Origin: Weeksella massiliensis
Lineage (GTDB): Bacteria > Bacteroidota > Bacteroidia > Flavobacteriales > Weeksellaceae
DNA: 64,000 nt
Direction: 5' to 3'
Assembly (NCBI GenBank): GCA_000751595.1
Contig: CCMH01000014.1
Coordinates: 62,001 to 126,000, forward strand
Shown: in pieces, positions 24,251 through 33,100 of the stretch
Layout: every line of letters begins with the position of its first letter
How positions within the stretch are numbered: position 1 is the first letter of the stretch
Translations under genes and position numbers: made by a program
The notes under the pieces: model-generated
Seen by the model: only the letters and a program-made list of their open reading frames with translations
The model's database searches: none
Told to the model about the DNA's origin: nothing

Positions 24251-25542
24251 AAAATAAAATATCCATTTTTTGGTTTCGTAGGGATTTGCGGTTGGAAGAC
24301 AATGTAGGTTTATGTCAGGCATTGGCTTCGGGATTTGCTGTGTTTCCGATTTTTATTTTTGATGAAACGATTTTGGAGCAATTGGAAGATAAAAAAGACA
24401 GACGTGTCGATTACATTCATCAGGCACTTTCGGCTATCAATTTGGAATTGAAAAAATACGGTTCCAAACTGACTTCTTTTTATGGAAAACCATTGGATAT
24501 ATTCCAACAACTTTCTGAGGAATACGACATTCAATCAGTGTTTTGTAATCGGGATTACGAACCAAAAGCTATAAGGCGAGATACGGAGATTTATACCTTT
24601 TTCAAAAATCAAAACATTCCTTTTAAGGCATTCAAGGACCAAGTTATTTTTGATAAAAATGATGTTGTCAAAAATGATGGAAAACCCTACACGGTGTACA
24701 CGCCTTATTCCAAAAAATGGAAAGAACTGCTGACAGAAAAGGATTATCAAGTTCATGAAGCGGATTATACTGGTTTTTTGAAGCAAAATTTCACTGAAAT
24801 TCATTCTCTAAAAGAAATTGGTTTTCAGAAAACAGATATGGTTTTTGAAAAACCGATCCTCGATTTGTTAATCATAACTGAATACGATAAATACAGGGAT
24901 TTTCCTGCTTTGCAACGCACCACACAGTTAGGAATTGCGTTACGATTTGGCACAATCAGTATTCGTAAATGCATTGAATTTGCTTTGCAACACAATCAAA
25001 CTTGGTTGAGTGAATTGATTTGGAGGGAATTTTTTATGCAGATTTTGTATCATTTTCCAAAGGTGGTCAATCAGTCTTTCAAAGCGAAGTACGACAATAT
25101 TCAGTGGCGGAATAATGAACAGGAATTTGAATGTTGGTGTGCAGGTAAAACAGGCTATCCCATTGTAGATGCAGGAATGCGACAGCTCAACGAAACGGGC
25201 TATATGCACAATCGGGTTAGGATGATTGTAGCGAGTTTTTTATGTAAACATTTGCTGATTGACTGGCGTTGGGGAGAAACGTATTTTGCCCAAAAACTAA
25301 ACGATTACGATTTGTCTGCTAACAACGGTAACTGGCAATGGGCAGCAGGTTCGGGCTGCGATGCCGCACCTTATTTTCGTGTTTTTAACCCAACTACTCA
25401 AACCGAAAAATTTGACAAAAACATGGAATACATCAAAAAATGGCTACCCGAATTTGGAACAAACGATTATCCAAAACCCATAGTTGAACACGCTTTTGCA
25501 CGAGAACGGGTGTTGAAAGTCTATGCGGAAGCCGTAAAATAA
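24247..25542 (+). CDS. phrB: Deoxyribodipyrimidine photolyase (cryptochrome/photolyase family)
   Basis: The 431-residue flavoprotein repairs UV cyclobutane dimers with blue light. The N-terminal photolyase Rossmann domain begins ISIFWFRRDLRLEDN. The C-terminal FAD-binding domain shows WLSELIWREFFMQILYHFP, AGKTGYPIVDAGMRQLNETGYMHNRVRMIVASF and NNGNWQWAAGSGCDAAPYFRVFNP, the conserved FAD and DNA-lesion region of class I CPD photolyases. It is the last gene of the carotenoid operon, coupled to the TspO-like gene by ATGA. A specialised cryptochrome function cannot be excluded. Confidence 0.9.
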   Translation: MKNKISIFWFRRDLRLEDNVGLCQALASGFAVFPIFIFDETILEQLEDKKDRRVDYIHQALSAINLELKKYGSKLTSFYGKPLDIFQQLSEEYDIQSVFCNRDYEPKAIRRDTEIYTFFKNQNIPFKAFKDQVIFDKNDVVKNDGKPYTVYTPYSKKWKELLTEKDYQVHEADYTGFLKQNFTEIHSLKEIGFQKTDMVFEKPILDLLIITEYDKYRDFPALQRTTQLGIALRFGTISIRKCIEFALQHNQTWLSELIWREFFMQILYHFPKVVNQSFKAKYDNIQWRNNEQEFECWCAGKTGYPIVDAGMRQLNETGYMHNRVRMIVASFLCKHLLIDWRWGETYFAQKLNDYDLSANNGNWQWAAGSGCDAAPYFRVFNPTTQTEKFDKNMEYIKKWLPEFGTNDYPKPIVEHAFARERVLKVYAEAVK

Positions 25543-25624
25543 ATCATTCACAAAAAGAGCTGAAAATTGGAAAGAAATAAAGTTGTAAATCCCACGTTTT
25601 TCCAACTATTCAAAACTAAACAAA

Positions 25625-26412
25625 TTACGCACTTCTTTTTAATTTAAATTCTATCGGTGAACAATCTCCTAAACTTGAATATGGGTGATTATGATTGTAA
25701 TCCTCTATCCAGTCTTGGGCGATGGTTCTTGCCTGTTCAATATTTTCAAATAGGTAAGCATCTAGCACATCTTCTCTAAATGTTTTATTGAACCGTTCAC
25801 AAAATCCGTTCTGCATGGGTTTTCCTTTCTGGATTCGGATATGCCGCATCGAGGAGTTCATCGCAAAAGCTTTTAAGGGCTTTTGCGATGAACTCCGTGC
25901 CGTTGTCCGTATGGATGTTGGTTGGTTTTCCATACCACTCAATGAGCCTTTGCACGAGTTTAACTACTTTCTCTGAAGGAAAACTATAGTCTATTTCGCA
26001 CATTAATGCCTCCCGGTTGTAATCGTCTATCACGTTCAGTATCCGAATCTTTCTTCCGTTCTCCAACACATCACTCATAAAATCCATACTCCAGGTAATA
26101 TTGGATGCAATCGGCTGCAATAAGTATTCTTTGTCCGGATTGGGGATGCGACGTTTGACTTTCCTTCTGCGTTTGTTCAGTCCTAACTTACGGTAAATCC
26201 TCTCAATGTGTTTATGGTTCCTCCTTTCTGATGCGTTTAGTGTATTCCGGACAACCTCTTGACGGAAGTTTTTCGGCATAATAAAGCAATCGACGCTCTA
26301 CTTCTGTATCGTCCTTGATGCTTTGATAATAATATCCCGAACGTTCCAATCCGATGATGCGACAGGCTCTGGCAGTACTGATTTGTTTGTCATCTTTTAA
26401 TTCTTCTGCCAA
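25625..26412 (-). pseudogene. IS3-family transposase orfB, frameshifted
   Basis: Three frames together give an IS3 OrfB: ISTARACRIIGLERSGYYYQ then YAEKLPSRGCPEYTKRIRKE; after a shift near 26225-26230, NHKHIERIYRKLGLNKRRR, ITWSMDFMSDVLENGRK (first D) and IHTDNGTEFIAKALKSFCDEL (second D); after another shift near 25855, MRHIRIQKGKPMQNGFCERFNKTFREDVLD (catalytic E) to the end LKRSA. Two indels destroy the frame, so no active transposase is expected. Confidence 0.85.
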
Positions 26413-26432
26413 TTCTCTTTTCTGACAGAGCC

Positions 26433-26672
26433 CTAAAGCTTTTTTTCGATGACCTCTTTTAAAATACTATGATCCAAACTCAAATCCGCATACATCTTCT
26501 TCAAGCGGGCATTTTCTCGCTCCAATTCCTTGAATTGACGCAATATTTCTTGATCCATGCCACCATATTTGCGCTTCCACAAATAAAAGGTATTTGGTAC
26601 TGATGGATAATTCTCGGCATATATCGGATGCCTTTTTTCCAGCTTCATCCTACTTGAGTACTTGGCTGATTT
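26433..26672 (-). pseudogene. IS3-family orfA, main part of a gene split by the nested IS
   Basis: The frames read ISQVLK, an in-frame TAG where a Glu codon is expected, DEAGKKASDICRELSIST, then after a one-base insertion NTFYLWKRKYGGMDQEIL and YADLSLDHSILKEVIEKKL. This is the helix-turn-helix and leucine-zipper layout of IS3 OrfA. The missing first codons (MKKSRFTETQI) are found at 27947-27912 on the other side of the inserted element. A run of seven A residues at the 3' end is the remnant of the usual frameshift site. Confidence 0.75.
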
Positions 26673-26770
26673 TGTAGCCTTCCCTATTTTCAGACAGTGA
26701 ATAAATATAATTATTCTTTTTTATTATCTTACTAAAAGAACCTATCTTTTCAATAATCCTATGCATTGTG

Positions 26771-27550
26771 CTAGGACAATTCAGCATAAGCATATAGCCA
26801 TGGGCTTTGTCCATTGAGTGATTTGTGAGGATGATTTTGATTATAATCCATTTGCCATTCAAAAGCCAGTGCGTTGACTTGTTGAATGTTTTGGAATAAA
26901 TAAGCATCTAATACATCTTCTCTGAATGTTCTGTTCAGTGGTTCTATGTAAGCATTCTGCGCAGGTTTTCCTGGCTGTATGTATTGAAGTTCTATGCCTT
27001 GTTCATTGCAAAAACGTACAAATATTTTTGAGATAAACTCAGGACCATTATCCGTACGAATACGTTTGGGTTTTGATCGTGTAAGCATTAGTCTTTTAAG
27101 CGATTCTACAAGCTTTTGGGCAGGAATGGAATAGTAAGCTTCATTAATTAAAGCTTCTCGATTGTGGTCATCTATCACGTTTAAGACTCTAAATTTTCTA
27201 CCATTAACTAATGTATCGCTCATAAAATCAATAGACCAAGTTTCATTCAAAAACCTTGGTACAATCAATGCTTCTTTCACTCTTGCAGGTAATCTTCGTT
27301 TGCGTTTGCGACGTATTTTAAGATTCAACTTCCTATAAACTCGTAATACTCGCTTACGGTTCCACAATAAACCTTCCATTCGAATCTTACCGTAATAAGT
27401 CTCAAATCCTCGCGTAGGATATCTTTCTGCTAAGGCATTCAACTTATCAATAACCTCTTTGTCGTTTTTAGAATTACTGTAATAATACATGCTTCGAGCC
27501 ATGCATACAATTTGACAAGCCCTGTTAACGCTGATTTTTTCTTTCTGCAA
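26771..27550 (-). CDS. IS3-family transposase OrfB (DDE domain)
   Basis: The frame holds an N-terminal HTH_21-like region (VNRACQIVCMARSMYYYSNS) and an rve integrase core. The DDE residues lie in ETWSIDFMSDTL, IRTDNGPEFISK and QNAYIEPLNRTFREDVLDAY. The listed start is a TTG. In IS3 elements OrfB is normally made as an OrfAB fusion by -1 frameshifting, and the upstream part of this frame (KALKLCERKALVEDV) is open back to the slippery run near 27595, so the true product is probably OrfAB. The frame is intact and may be active. Confidence 0.88.
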   Translation of the reverse strand: MQKEKISVNRACQIVCMARSMYYYSNSKNDKEVIDKLNALAERYPTRGFETYYGKIRMEGLLWNRKRVLRVYRKLNLKIRRKRKRRLPARVKEALIVPRFLNETWSIDFMSDTLVNGRKFRVLNVIDDHNREALINEAYYSIPAQKLVESLKRLMLTRSKPKRIRTDNGPEFISKIFVRFCNEQGIELQYIQPGKPAQNAYIEPLNRTFREDVLDAYLFQNIQQVNALAFEWQMDYNQNHPHKSLNGQSPWLYAYAELS

Positions 27551-27585
27551 TACATCTTCTACTAGTGCTTTGCGTTCACAGAGCT

Positions 27586-27852
27586 TTAGAGCTTTTTTTC
27601 GATAATATCCTTTAGAATACGATGATCCAAGCTTAAATCAGCGTACATCCGTTTAAGACGAGCATTTTCTTCTTGTAAGGCTTTTAACTCCTTTAATTGC
27701 TGGGCGTCCATTCCGCCATACTTCTGCTTCCAACTGTAAAAAGTTGGAGCCGCAATCCCATATTCACGACAAATATCTTTGGTTTGTTTGCCAGCCTCAT
27801 ATTCTTTGAGAATATGGACAATCTGAGTTTCTGTAAATCTTGACTTTTTCAT
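27586..27852 (-). CDS. IS3-family transposase OrfA
   Basis: The 88-residue protein has an N-terminal helix-turn-helix (RFTETQIVHILKEYEAG, DICREYGIAAPTFYSWKQKYGG) and a leucine-zipper helix (LKALQEENARLKRMYADLSL). It ends EKKL just after a run of seven A residues (GAAAAAAAGC) that allows -1 slippage into orfB. It is intact and starts with ATG 59 bp inside the left terminal repeat. Confidence 0.88.
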   Translation of the reverse strand: MKKSRFTETQIVHILKEYEAGKQTKDICREYGIAAPTFYSWKQKYGGMDAQQLKELKALQEENARLKRMYADLSLDHRILKDIIEKKL

Positions 27853-28079
27853 AATCTAAAACAATTTAATTTAATATTTTTAAATTGTCCGAAAAATGGG
27901 GAAGTTTACCATTTGATTTGTGTTTCTGTAAATCTTGACTTTTTCATCTCTAATAACAGTTTAAATTTATAAAATTTTATAATATTTTAAACTGTCGGAG
28001 TTTTTTGGGGACTTACAATTGTTATCTATAATAAATATTTGTTTTCGTAATTCAATAATATTTAAAATCCGTACTCGCC

Positions 28080-28311
28080 ATGAATCCATTACCCGCCAAC
28101 TTTACAATCGAAATTGCTCAACATAGAAACAAAAACATTATCTGGATTTTCTTTTACTACTAGAAAGAAAATATTAGTATTCTACATTTATTTTGTAAGT
28201 CACGCTATTTTGTCATTAAATAAAGCTTGGTATATCCATAATACTAAAGGCAACAGAAATTTTGTAGATATAATAGAATGTGCTATCAACATATTACAGA
28301 ATCTCTATTAG
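28080..28311 (+). pseudogene. Decayed N-terminal fragment of a tyrosine recombinase/integrase
   Basis: From ATG 28080 the frame reads NFTIEIAQHRNKNIIWIFFYY and stops at 28161. After a frame change it continues to LNKAWYIHNTKGNRNFVDI, stopping at 28309-28311. The pair 'HRNKNIIWI...' and 'S(L)NKAWYI' is the pattern at the N-terminus of Bacteroidetes tyrosine integrases (arm-binding/SAM-like region, usually ...SKSLKAWYIP). The catalytic domain is absent. It lies 140 bp from the 3' end of tRNA-Ser, where such integrases recombine. The identification rests on pattern memory, not a search. Confidence 0.5.
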
Positions 28312-28374
28312 ATAAATAATATTAACTCGCTAAAAGAATCAGAAAAACTGAATTAATATTTAATGTAAAGAAAA

Positions 28375-28417
28375 ACTCGGACTAAAATTAGGAAAAAGTC
28401 CCTGATTTAGTCCGAGT
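28375..28417 (-). terminator. Hairpin terminator downstream of tRNA-Ser
   Basis: Perfect 12-bp stem ACTCGGACTAAA / TTTAGTCCGAGT with a 19-base loop. On the minus strand the stem is followed by TTTTT, 34 bp after the tRNA 3' end. Confidence 0.7.
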
Positions 28418-28450
28418 ATTTTATAATTAACTGATATTCAGTGTAGATTG

Positions 28451-28535
28451 CGGAGAGAGAGGGATTCGAACCCCCGGAGGTGTGACCCTCAACGGTTTTC
28501 AAGACCGCCGCATTCGACCGCTCTGCCATCTCTCC
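28451..28535 (-). tRNA. tRNA-Ser(TGA)
   Basis: On the minus strand an 85-nt class II tRNA folds with acceptor GGAGAGA / TCTCTCC and discriminator G. The anticodon loop CTTGAAA carries TGA at 28501-28499, a long variable arm follows, and the T-loop GGTTCGAATCC is canonical. The CCA is not encoded. Its 3' end faces the integrase remnant. Confidence 0.95.
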
Positions 28536-28676
28536 AATGTCCATTCCTTTACTGGATTGGAGTGCAAATATAGAATGAATTTTATAAAAAACAAATTTTT
28601 GTATTCGTATTCCTGAAAATAATCCAAATCATATTTAATAATGCTTAATAATCAATCTTTTACCATTTTATTAAAT

Positions 28677-28712
28677 TAAAAAAAAATCCACTCTCTACAA
28701 GAGAAAGTGGAT
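28677..28712 (-). terminator. Terminator of the RND efflux operon
   Basis: Seven-bp stem ATCCACT / AGTGGAT with an inner CTCT/AGAG pairing. On the minus strand it is followed by a run of T residues, 27 bp past the stop of the TolC-family gene. Confidence 0.75.
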
Positions 28713-28738
28713 TTAGTTAGGAAGTCTAAAAAATTATT

Positions 28739-30145
28739 TTATTGTACACCGCCACCTAGAGCTCGGTATAATTCTACCAACGATTGTAGTTTAGCTAATT
28801 TGATGCTTACCAAACCTAGGTCGGCATTGAGTGCAGAATCTCGTGCGGTAATTACTTCTAAGTAATTCGCCATCCCGTAATTCAATAACTCTTCCGAGTT
28901 GCTAACGGCAGATTTTAGCACAGTAGATTCTTGTTGTTTCAAGTCGATTTTTTTAGACGCAGCATCGTATTGATACATTGCATCCGAAACTTCTTTACTC
29001 GCTAATAAAATAGCTTGTTTGTAGCCCAACAAAGCTTGTTCTTGTTGCGCAAGAGCTACTTCTTTTTGCGTTTTTATCTGACGACGATTGAGGATTGGTT
29101 GCGTTAATCCTGCTAAAACATTTGCAAAAAGTGACTGATGATCAAACAAATTATCGAGCTGAATTCCTTGCACTCCGCCCGAAGCATCAATCGTTAGGCG
29201 AGGGTAGAAGTTAGCTTCTGCAACATTCACCAATTGAAAAGCATTGGCTAAACCAAATTCAGCAGCTTTCACATCGGGTCTGTTTTCTAATAACTGAGCC
29301 GGAACACCGATTGCTAAAGTTGTATTGATTACTTGGCTATCTAAGGTAGAACGTTTGATTTCGGTAGACGATTCTCCTAAAATATAACTGATGTAATTTT
29401 CTTGTAATTTAATTTGACTGTTGATGTCGAGCAAAAGCGACTCTGCACTCAATAATTGAGCTTCGGTCTGATTGACTGCAACTTCAGTAACTTGTCCTGC
29501 GTCTTTCAGTGCTTTGGTTGTTTCTAGGCTTTGCGTTCTATTGACAATTGCTTCTTCGGCAATTTTCTTTTGTTCGTCTAGTGCCACTAATTGATAGTAG
29601 GCGTTGGCGATCATCGAAATGATACTTGTTTTCACAGCCTGATGCGCTGCCAACGTTTGTAGATACGAAGCTTCTGCTGCACGCTGATTGCTTTTTATCC
29701 TACCCCAAATATCCAATTCCCACGACATCGCACCCGAAAGTTCGTATTGTCTTTGGGTTTGTTTTCCGGTAAATCTTCCCATTGCACTGTTGGCAGAAGA
29801 TTCGGTCAGTGTAAATTTTGGTCCGACCGAAAAAGTAGGTAAATATTGGGCTCGACCTTGTTTCATATACGCCTCGGCAATGCTGATGTTTTGTAAGGCA
29901 TTTCGGATATCGAGGTTGTTACTCAATCCTTTATCGATTAAACTTTGTAATGACGGATCGGCAAAAACTTCTTTCCAAGAAACTTTGGCCATCGTTGCGC
30001 TATCTTTTACCAATTCATCGGTTCGGTAATAGGCTTCGGTAGTAACTTCTTGTGGTCGTTTGTATTCTTTTGCCACAAAACAAGATTGTAGCGAAAAGAT
30101 TCCTACCAAAACAAAGCCAACCGTTAATATTCTATATTTTTTCAT
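28739..30145 (-). CDS. TolC/OprM-family outer-membrane efflux lipoprotein
   Basis: The protein (about 468 aa from ATG 30145) begins MKKYRILTVGFVLVG and has a lipobox LQSCFVAK, so it is a lipidated NodT/OprM-type factor. The two OEP domains are evident: LSNNLDIRNALQNI, YELSGAMSWELDIWGRIKSNQRAAEASY in the first and LLENRPDVKAAEFGLANAFQLVNVAEANFYP, ending LAKLQSLVELYRALGGG, in the second. It forms the outer-membrane channel of the efflux pump encoded just upstream (10 bp gap). A longer frame to 30220 would overlap the RND gene and is rejected. Confidence 0.9.
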   Translation of the reverse strand: MKKYRILTVGFVLVGIFSLQSCFVAKEYKRPQEVTTEAYYRTDELVKDSATMAKVSWKEVFADPSLQSLIDKGLSNNLDIRNALQNISIAEAYMKQGRAQYLPTFSVGPKFTLTESSANSAMGRFTGKQTQRQYELSGAMSWELDIWGRIKSNQRAAEASYLQTLAAHQAVKTSIISMIANAYYQLVALDEQKKIAEEAIVNRTQSLETTKALKDAGQVTEVAVNQTEAQLLSAESLLLDINSQIKLQENYISYILGESSTEIKRSTLDSQVINTTLAIGVPAQLLENRPDVKAAEFGLANAFQLVNVAEANFYPRLTIDASGGVQGIQLDNLFDHQSLFANVLAGLTQPILNRRQIKTQKEVALAQQEQALLGYKQAILLASKEVSDAMYQYDAASKKIDLKQQESTVLKSAVSNSEELLNYGMANYLEVITARDSALNADLGLVSIKLAKLQSLVELYRALGGGVQ

Positions 30146-30155
30146 TGTATTCGTT

Positions 30156-33100
30156 TTAGAGTTTGGTATGAAGGTTTTGATTTTCGTTACTAGTATTTTG
30201 ATCAAATTTGATCGGTACAATTTTTTCTTGAATCGATTGGAAAATCACAAACAATACTGGAATCACAAACACTCCTAAAACCGTTCCGATTAATAAACCA
30301 AAGGCTGCTCCGGTCCCAATAGATCGGTTACCAATAGCTCCTACTCCTGAGGAAACAACTAAAGGGCTTAGACCTAAAATAAATGCAAAAGATGTCATCA
30401 AAATAGGACGAAGACGAGATTTGGCTCCCTCCATTGCTGCTTGCCAAATACTCATCCCATGTCTTCTACGTTGGGCAGCAAACTCTACAATAAGAATCGC
30501 ATTTTTCGCCAATAAGCCGACTAGCATGACTAAGGCAATCTGGAAATAGATGTTGTTTTCTAATCCAGCTACAAATTGACTTAAATATGCACCCATAACC
30601 CCAACAGGTAAAGATAACAACACGGCTAATGGTAGGATGTAACTCTCGTACTGAGCACTCAAAATAAAGTATACAAAAACCACACAAAGCATAAAAATCA
30701 AGATGGTCTGCCCACCAGAATTAATTTCTTCACGAGTAAGACCGGTAAAGTCTATACTGTAATTGGTCGAAAGATTTTCTGCTGCAACTTCTTGTACTGC
30801 ATGAATGGCATCACCACTCGAGAAACCAGGATTCGGTGCTCCCGAAATATTTGCAGAAGTAAAGAGGTTGTAACGGTTGATCGATTGAGGACCATATACA
30901 CGAGAAAGAGTCAAGAATTGAGAGATAGGAGCCATTTCGCCAGAACCTGTACGAACAAAGATTTTATTGAGACTTTGAACATCTGCTCTATCTTCGGGTA
31001 AAGATTGTACCATTACGCGATATTGTTTACCATATTTTGTAAAGTCAGCGGCATATATCCCACCAATATACCCTTGCATTGCAGAGAGTAAGTTATTTAC
31101 ATTTACACCAGATTGTTTAGCTCTTTCTACATTAATATCCATTCTGTATTGCGGGAAATTTGTATTGAGTGACGTTTGTGCATACATAATTTCTGGACGT
31201 TGCATTAATGCTAAGATATACTGTTGGGTTACTTCGTCGAACTCATTGAGATCTCCTCCCGAACGATCTAATAATTTTAATTCGAAACCAGCCGAAATAC
31301 CAAAACCAGGAATGGATGGTGGTTGGAAGAAAATAGCCTTTACATCTGGAAATTGAGCACCAGTCATAAATAATTGTTTGATAATATTATCTACGTTTGT
31401 TTCTTCTGTTTTTCTATCCTTGAAATCGTCTAACTTAATCAACGCAATACCATAATTGGATCCTTGACCAGAAATTAAACTAAAACCAGAAACCATCGTG
31501 ATTGCGTTGATTCCTTTGATGTCTTTTGCTTTTTCCCTGAATTGTCTTTCGATTTCATACACTCTATCGGCAGATGCACCCGCAGGTAACTCGAAGTTAC
31601 CCATGATAAATCCACGATCTTCATTCGGTACGAATCCAGTTGGCATAAATTTATTGGTTACAAAAATTACAGCAATAGAAGCAATTAGAATAAGGAATGT
31701 TACCCATTTATGTTTGAATAAAAAATTAAATGAATGCGTATAGTGCCTTGTCATTTTATCAAACCCTTCATTGAATTTATTGAACCCTTTTTTTATGAAA
31801 GATTTATTTTTCTTTTCAGCCTCTTCGTCATGTGGTTTTAGGAATAATGCACACATTGCCGGGCTCAGCGTAAGCGCATTTACTGCAGAAATGATAATGG
31901 CTACGATAAGCGTGACTCCAAACTGTTGATAAAAAACACCTGTTGGGCCAGTGATAAATGTAACCGGAACGAATACTGCAGCCATCACCAAAGTAATTGA
32001 GATAATAGCCCCTGTGATTTCGCTCATGGCACTTTCAGTTGCTGGGCGAGCTTCCATGTGAGTTTCTTCCATTTTGGCATGCACCGCCTCGACCACCACA
32101 ATCGCATCATCCACCACAATCCCAATTGCGAGCACTAAGGCGAATAGGGTCAGGAGGTTGAGCGAGTATCCGAAAAGATTAAGGAAAAAGAAGGTACCGA
32201 TAATCGAAACCGGAACAGCAATTAGTGGAATTAGCGTAGAACGCCAGTCTTGTAAGAAGATGTAAACAACAATAAAAACAAGAATAAATGCTTCTATTAG
32301 TGTACTTACAACTTTATTTATCGAAGCTTCTAAGAATTCATTAGTATCAAAATTAATGAAGTAATGTACTCCTGATGGTAGGTTTTGTTGAATTTTTTCG
32401 AGCTCGATTTTTATATTATTAATAATTTCTTGAGCATTAGAGCCAGGTGTTTGATAAATAGCCATTGCAACGTTTGGCTTACCATTTGTTTCTGATACAC
32501 CGCCGTAATCTAAGGAACCTAATTCTATTTTTGCAATATCTTTAAGTCTTAAAACACTTCCATTAGGAAGAGTTTTTATGACAATATTTTCATATTGTTC
32601 CTCTTGGTTTAATTTACCTTTATAAGTAATAATATACTGGAAAGATTTCCCGTCATTTTGTCCTAATTGTCCGGCAGCGGCTTCTAAGGATTGTTCGTTT
32701 ATCGCTGCAGTTACATCCGATGGGACCAATTGATAGTTGGCCAATTTATTTGGGTCTAACCATACACGCATCGAATATACTTTCGACCCAAAAGCTGTTG
32801 CATCACCTACACCGCTAATTCTTTTAATTTCAGGAATCACATTTATATTCATATAATTCTGAATATAAAGTTGATCATACTCTGGGTTATCAGAATAGAA
32901 AGATAAGAACATTAGGGCAGAAGTTTGTTGCTTTTGGGTGGTTACACCCGAGCGAGTTACTTCTGCAGGTAATAGAGGAGTAGCTCGGGCAACCCGGTTC
33001 TGAACGTTAACTGTTGCAATATCAGGGTCGACCCCAGCCTTAAACACAACATTGATTTGTGCTGTTCCAGAGTTAGAAGAAGTAGAGGTAATGTAATCCA

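Larger units (their letters stand above)
26673..27911 (-). mobile_element. Complete IS3-family insertion sequence nested in another IS3 element
   Basis: The element is 1239 bp and starts and ends TG...CA. Its imperfect terminal inverted repeats are TGTAGCCTTCCCTATTTTCA (from 26673) and, from 27911 downward, TGGTAAACTTCCCCATTTTT. It carries intact orfA and orfB in overlapping frames with a 7-A slippery run. The flanks are T-rich (TTT on each side), so a 3-bp target duplication is possible but not certain. It has split the orfA of the host element at about codon 11-12. Confidence 0.78.
25584..28017 (-). mobile_element. Decayed IS3-family element, interrupted by a second IS
   Basis: Degenerate inverted ends are visible: TGTAAATCCCACGTTTTTCC at 25584 and, inverted, TGTAAGTCCCCAAAAAACTC reading down from 28017. 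Between them lie a frameshifted orfB (25625-26412) and an orfA split in two: its first eleven codons at 27947-27912 and the rest at 26672-26433. The 1239-bp insert between them is a complete second IS3 element. Without the insert this one is about 1.2 kb, the normal IS3 size. I see no clear target-site duplication, so the insertion is old. Confidence 0.7.

Noticed and set aside
28114-28311. A 65-residue independent protein
   Set aside because: Its C-terminal text (LNKAWYIHNTKG) fits an integrase N-terminal region in a different frame from HRNKNIIWI, so it is treated as part of a decayed integrase.
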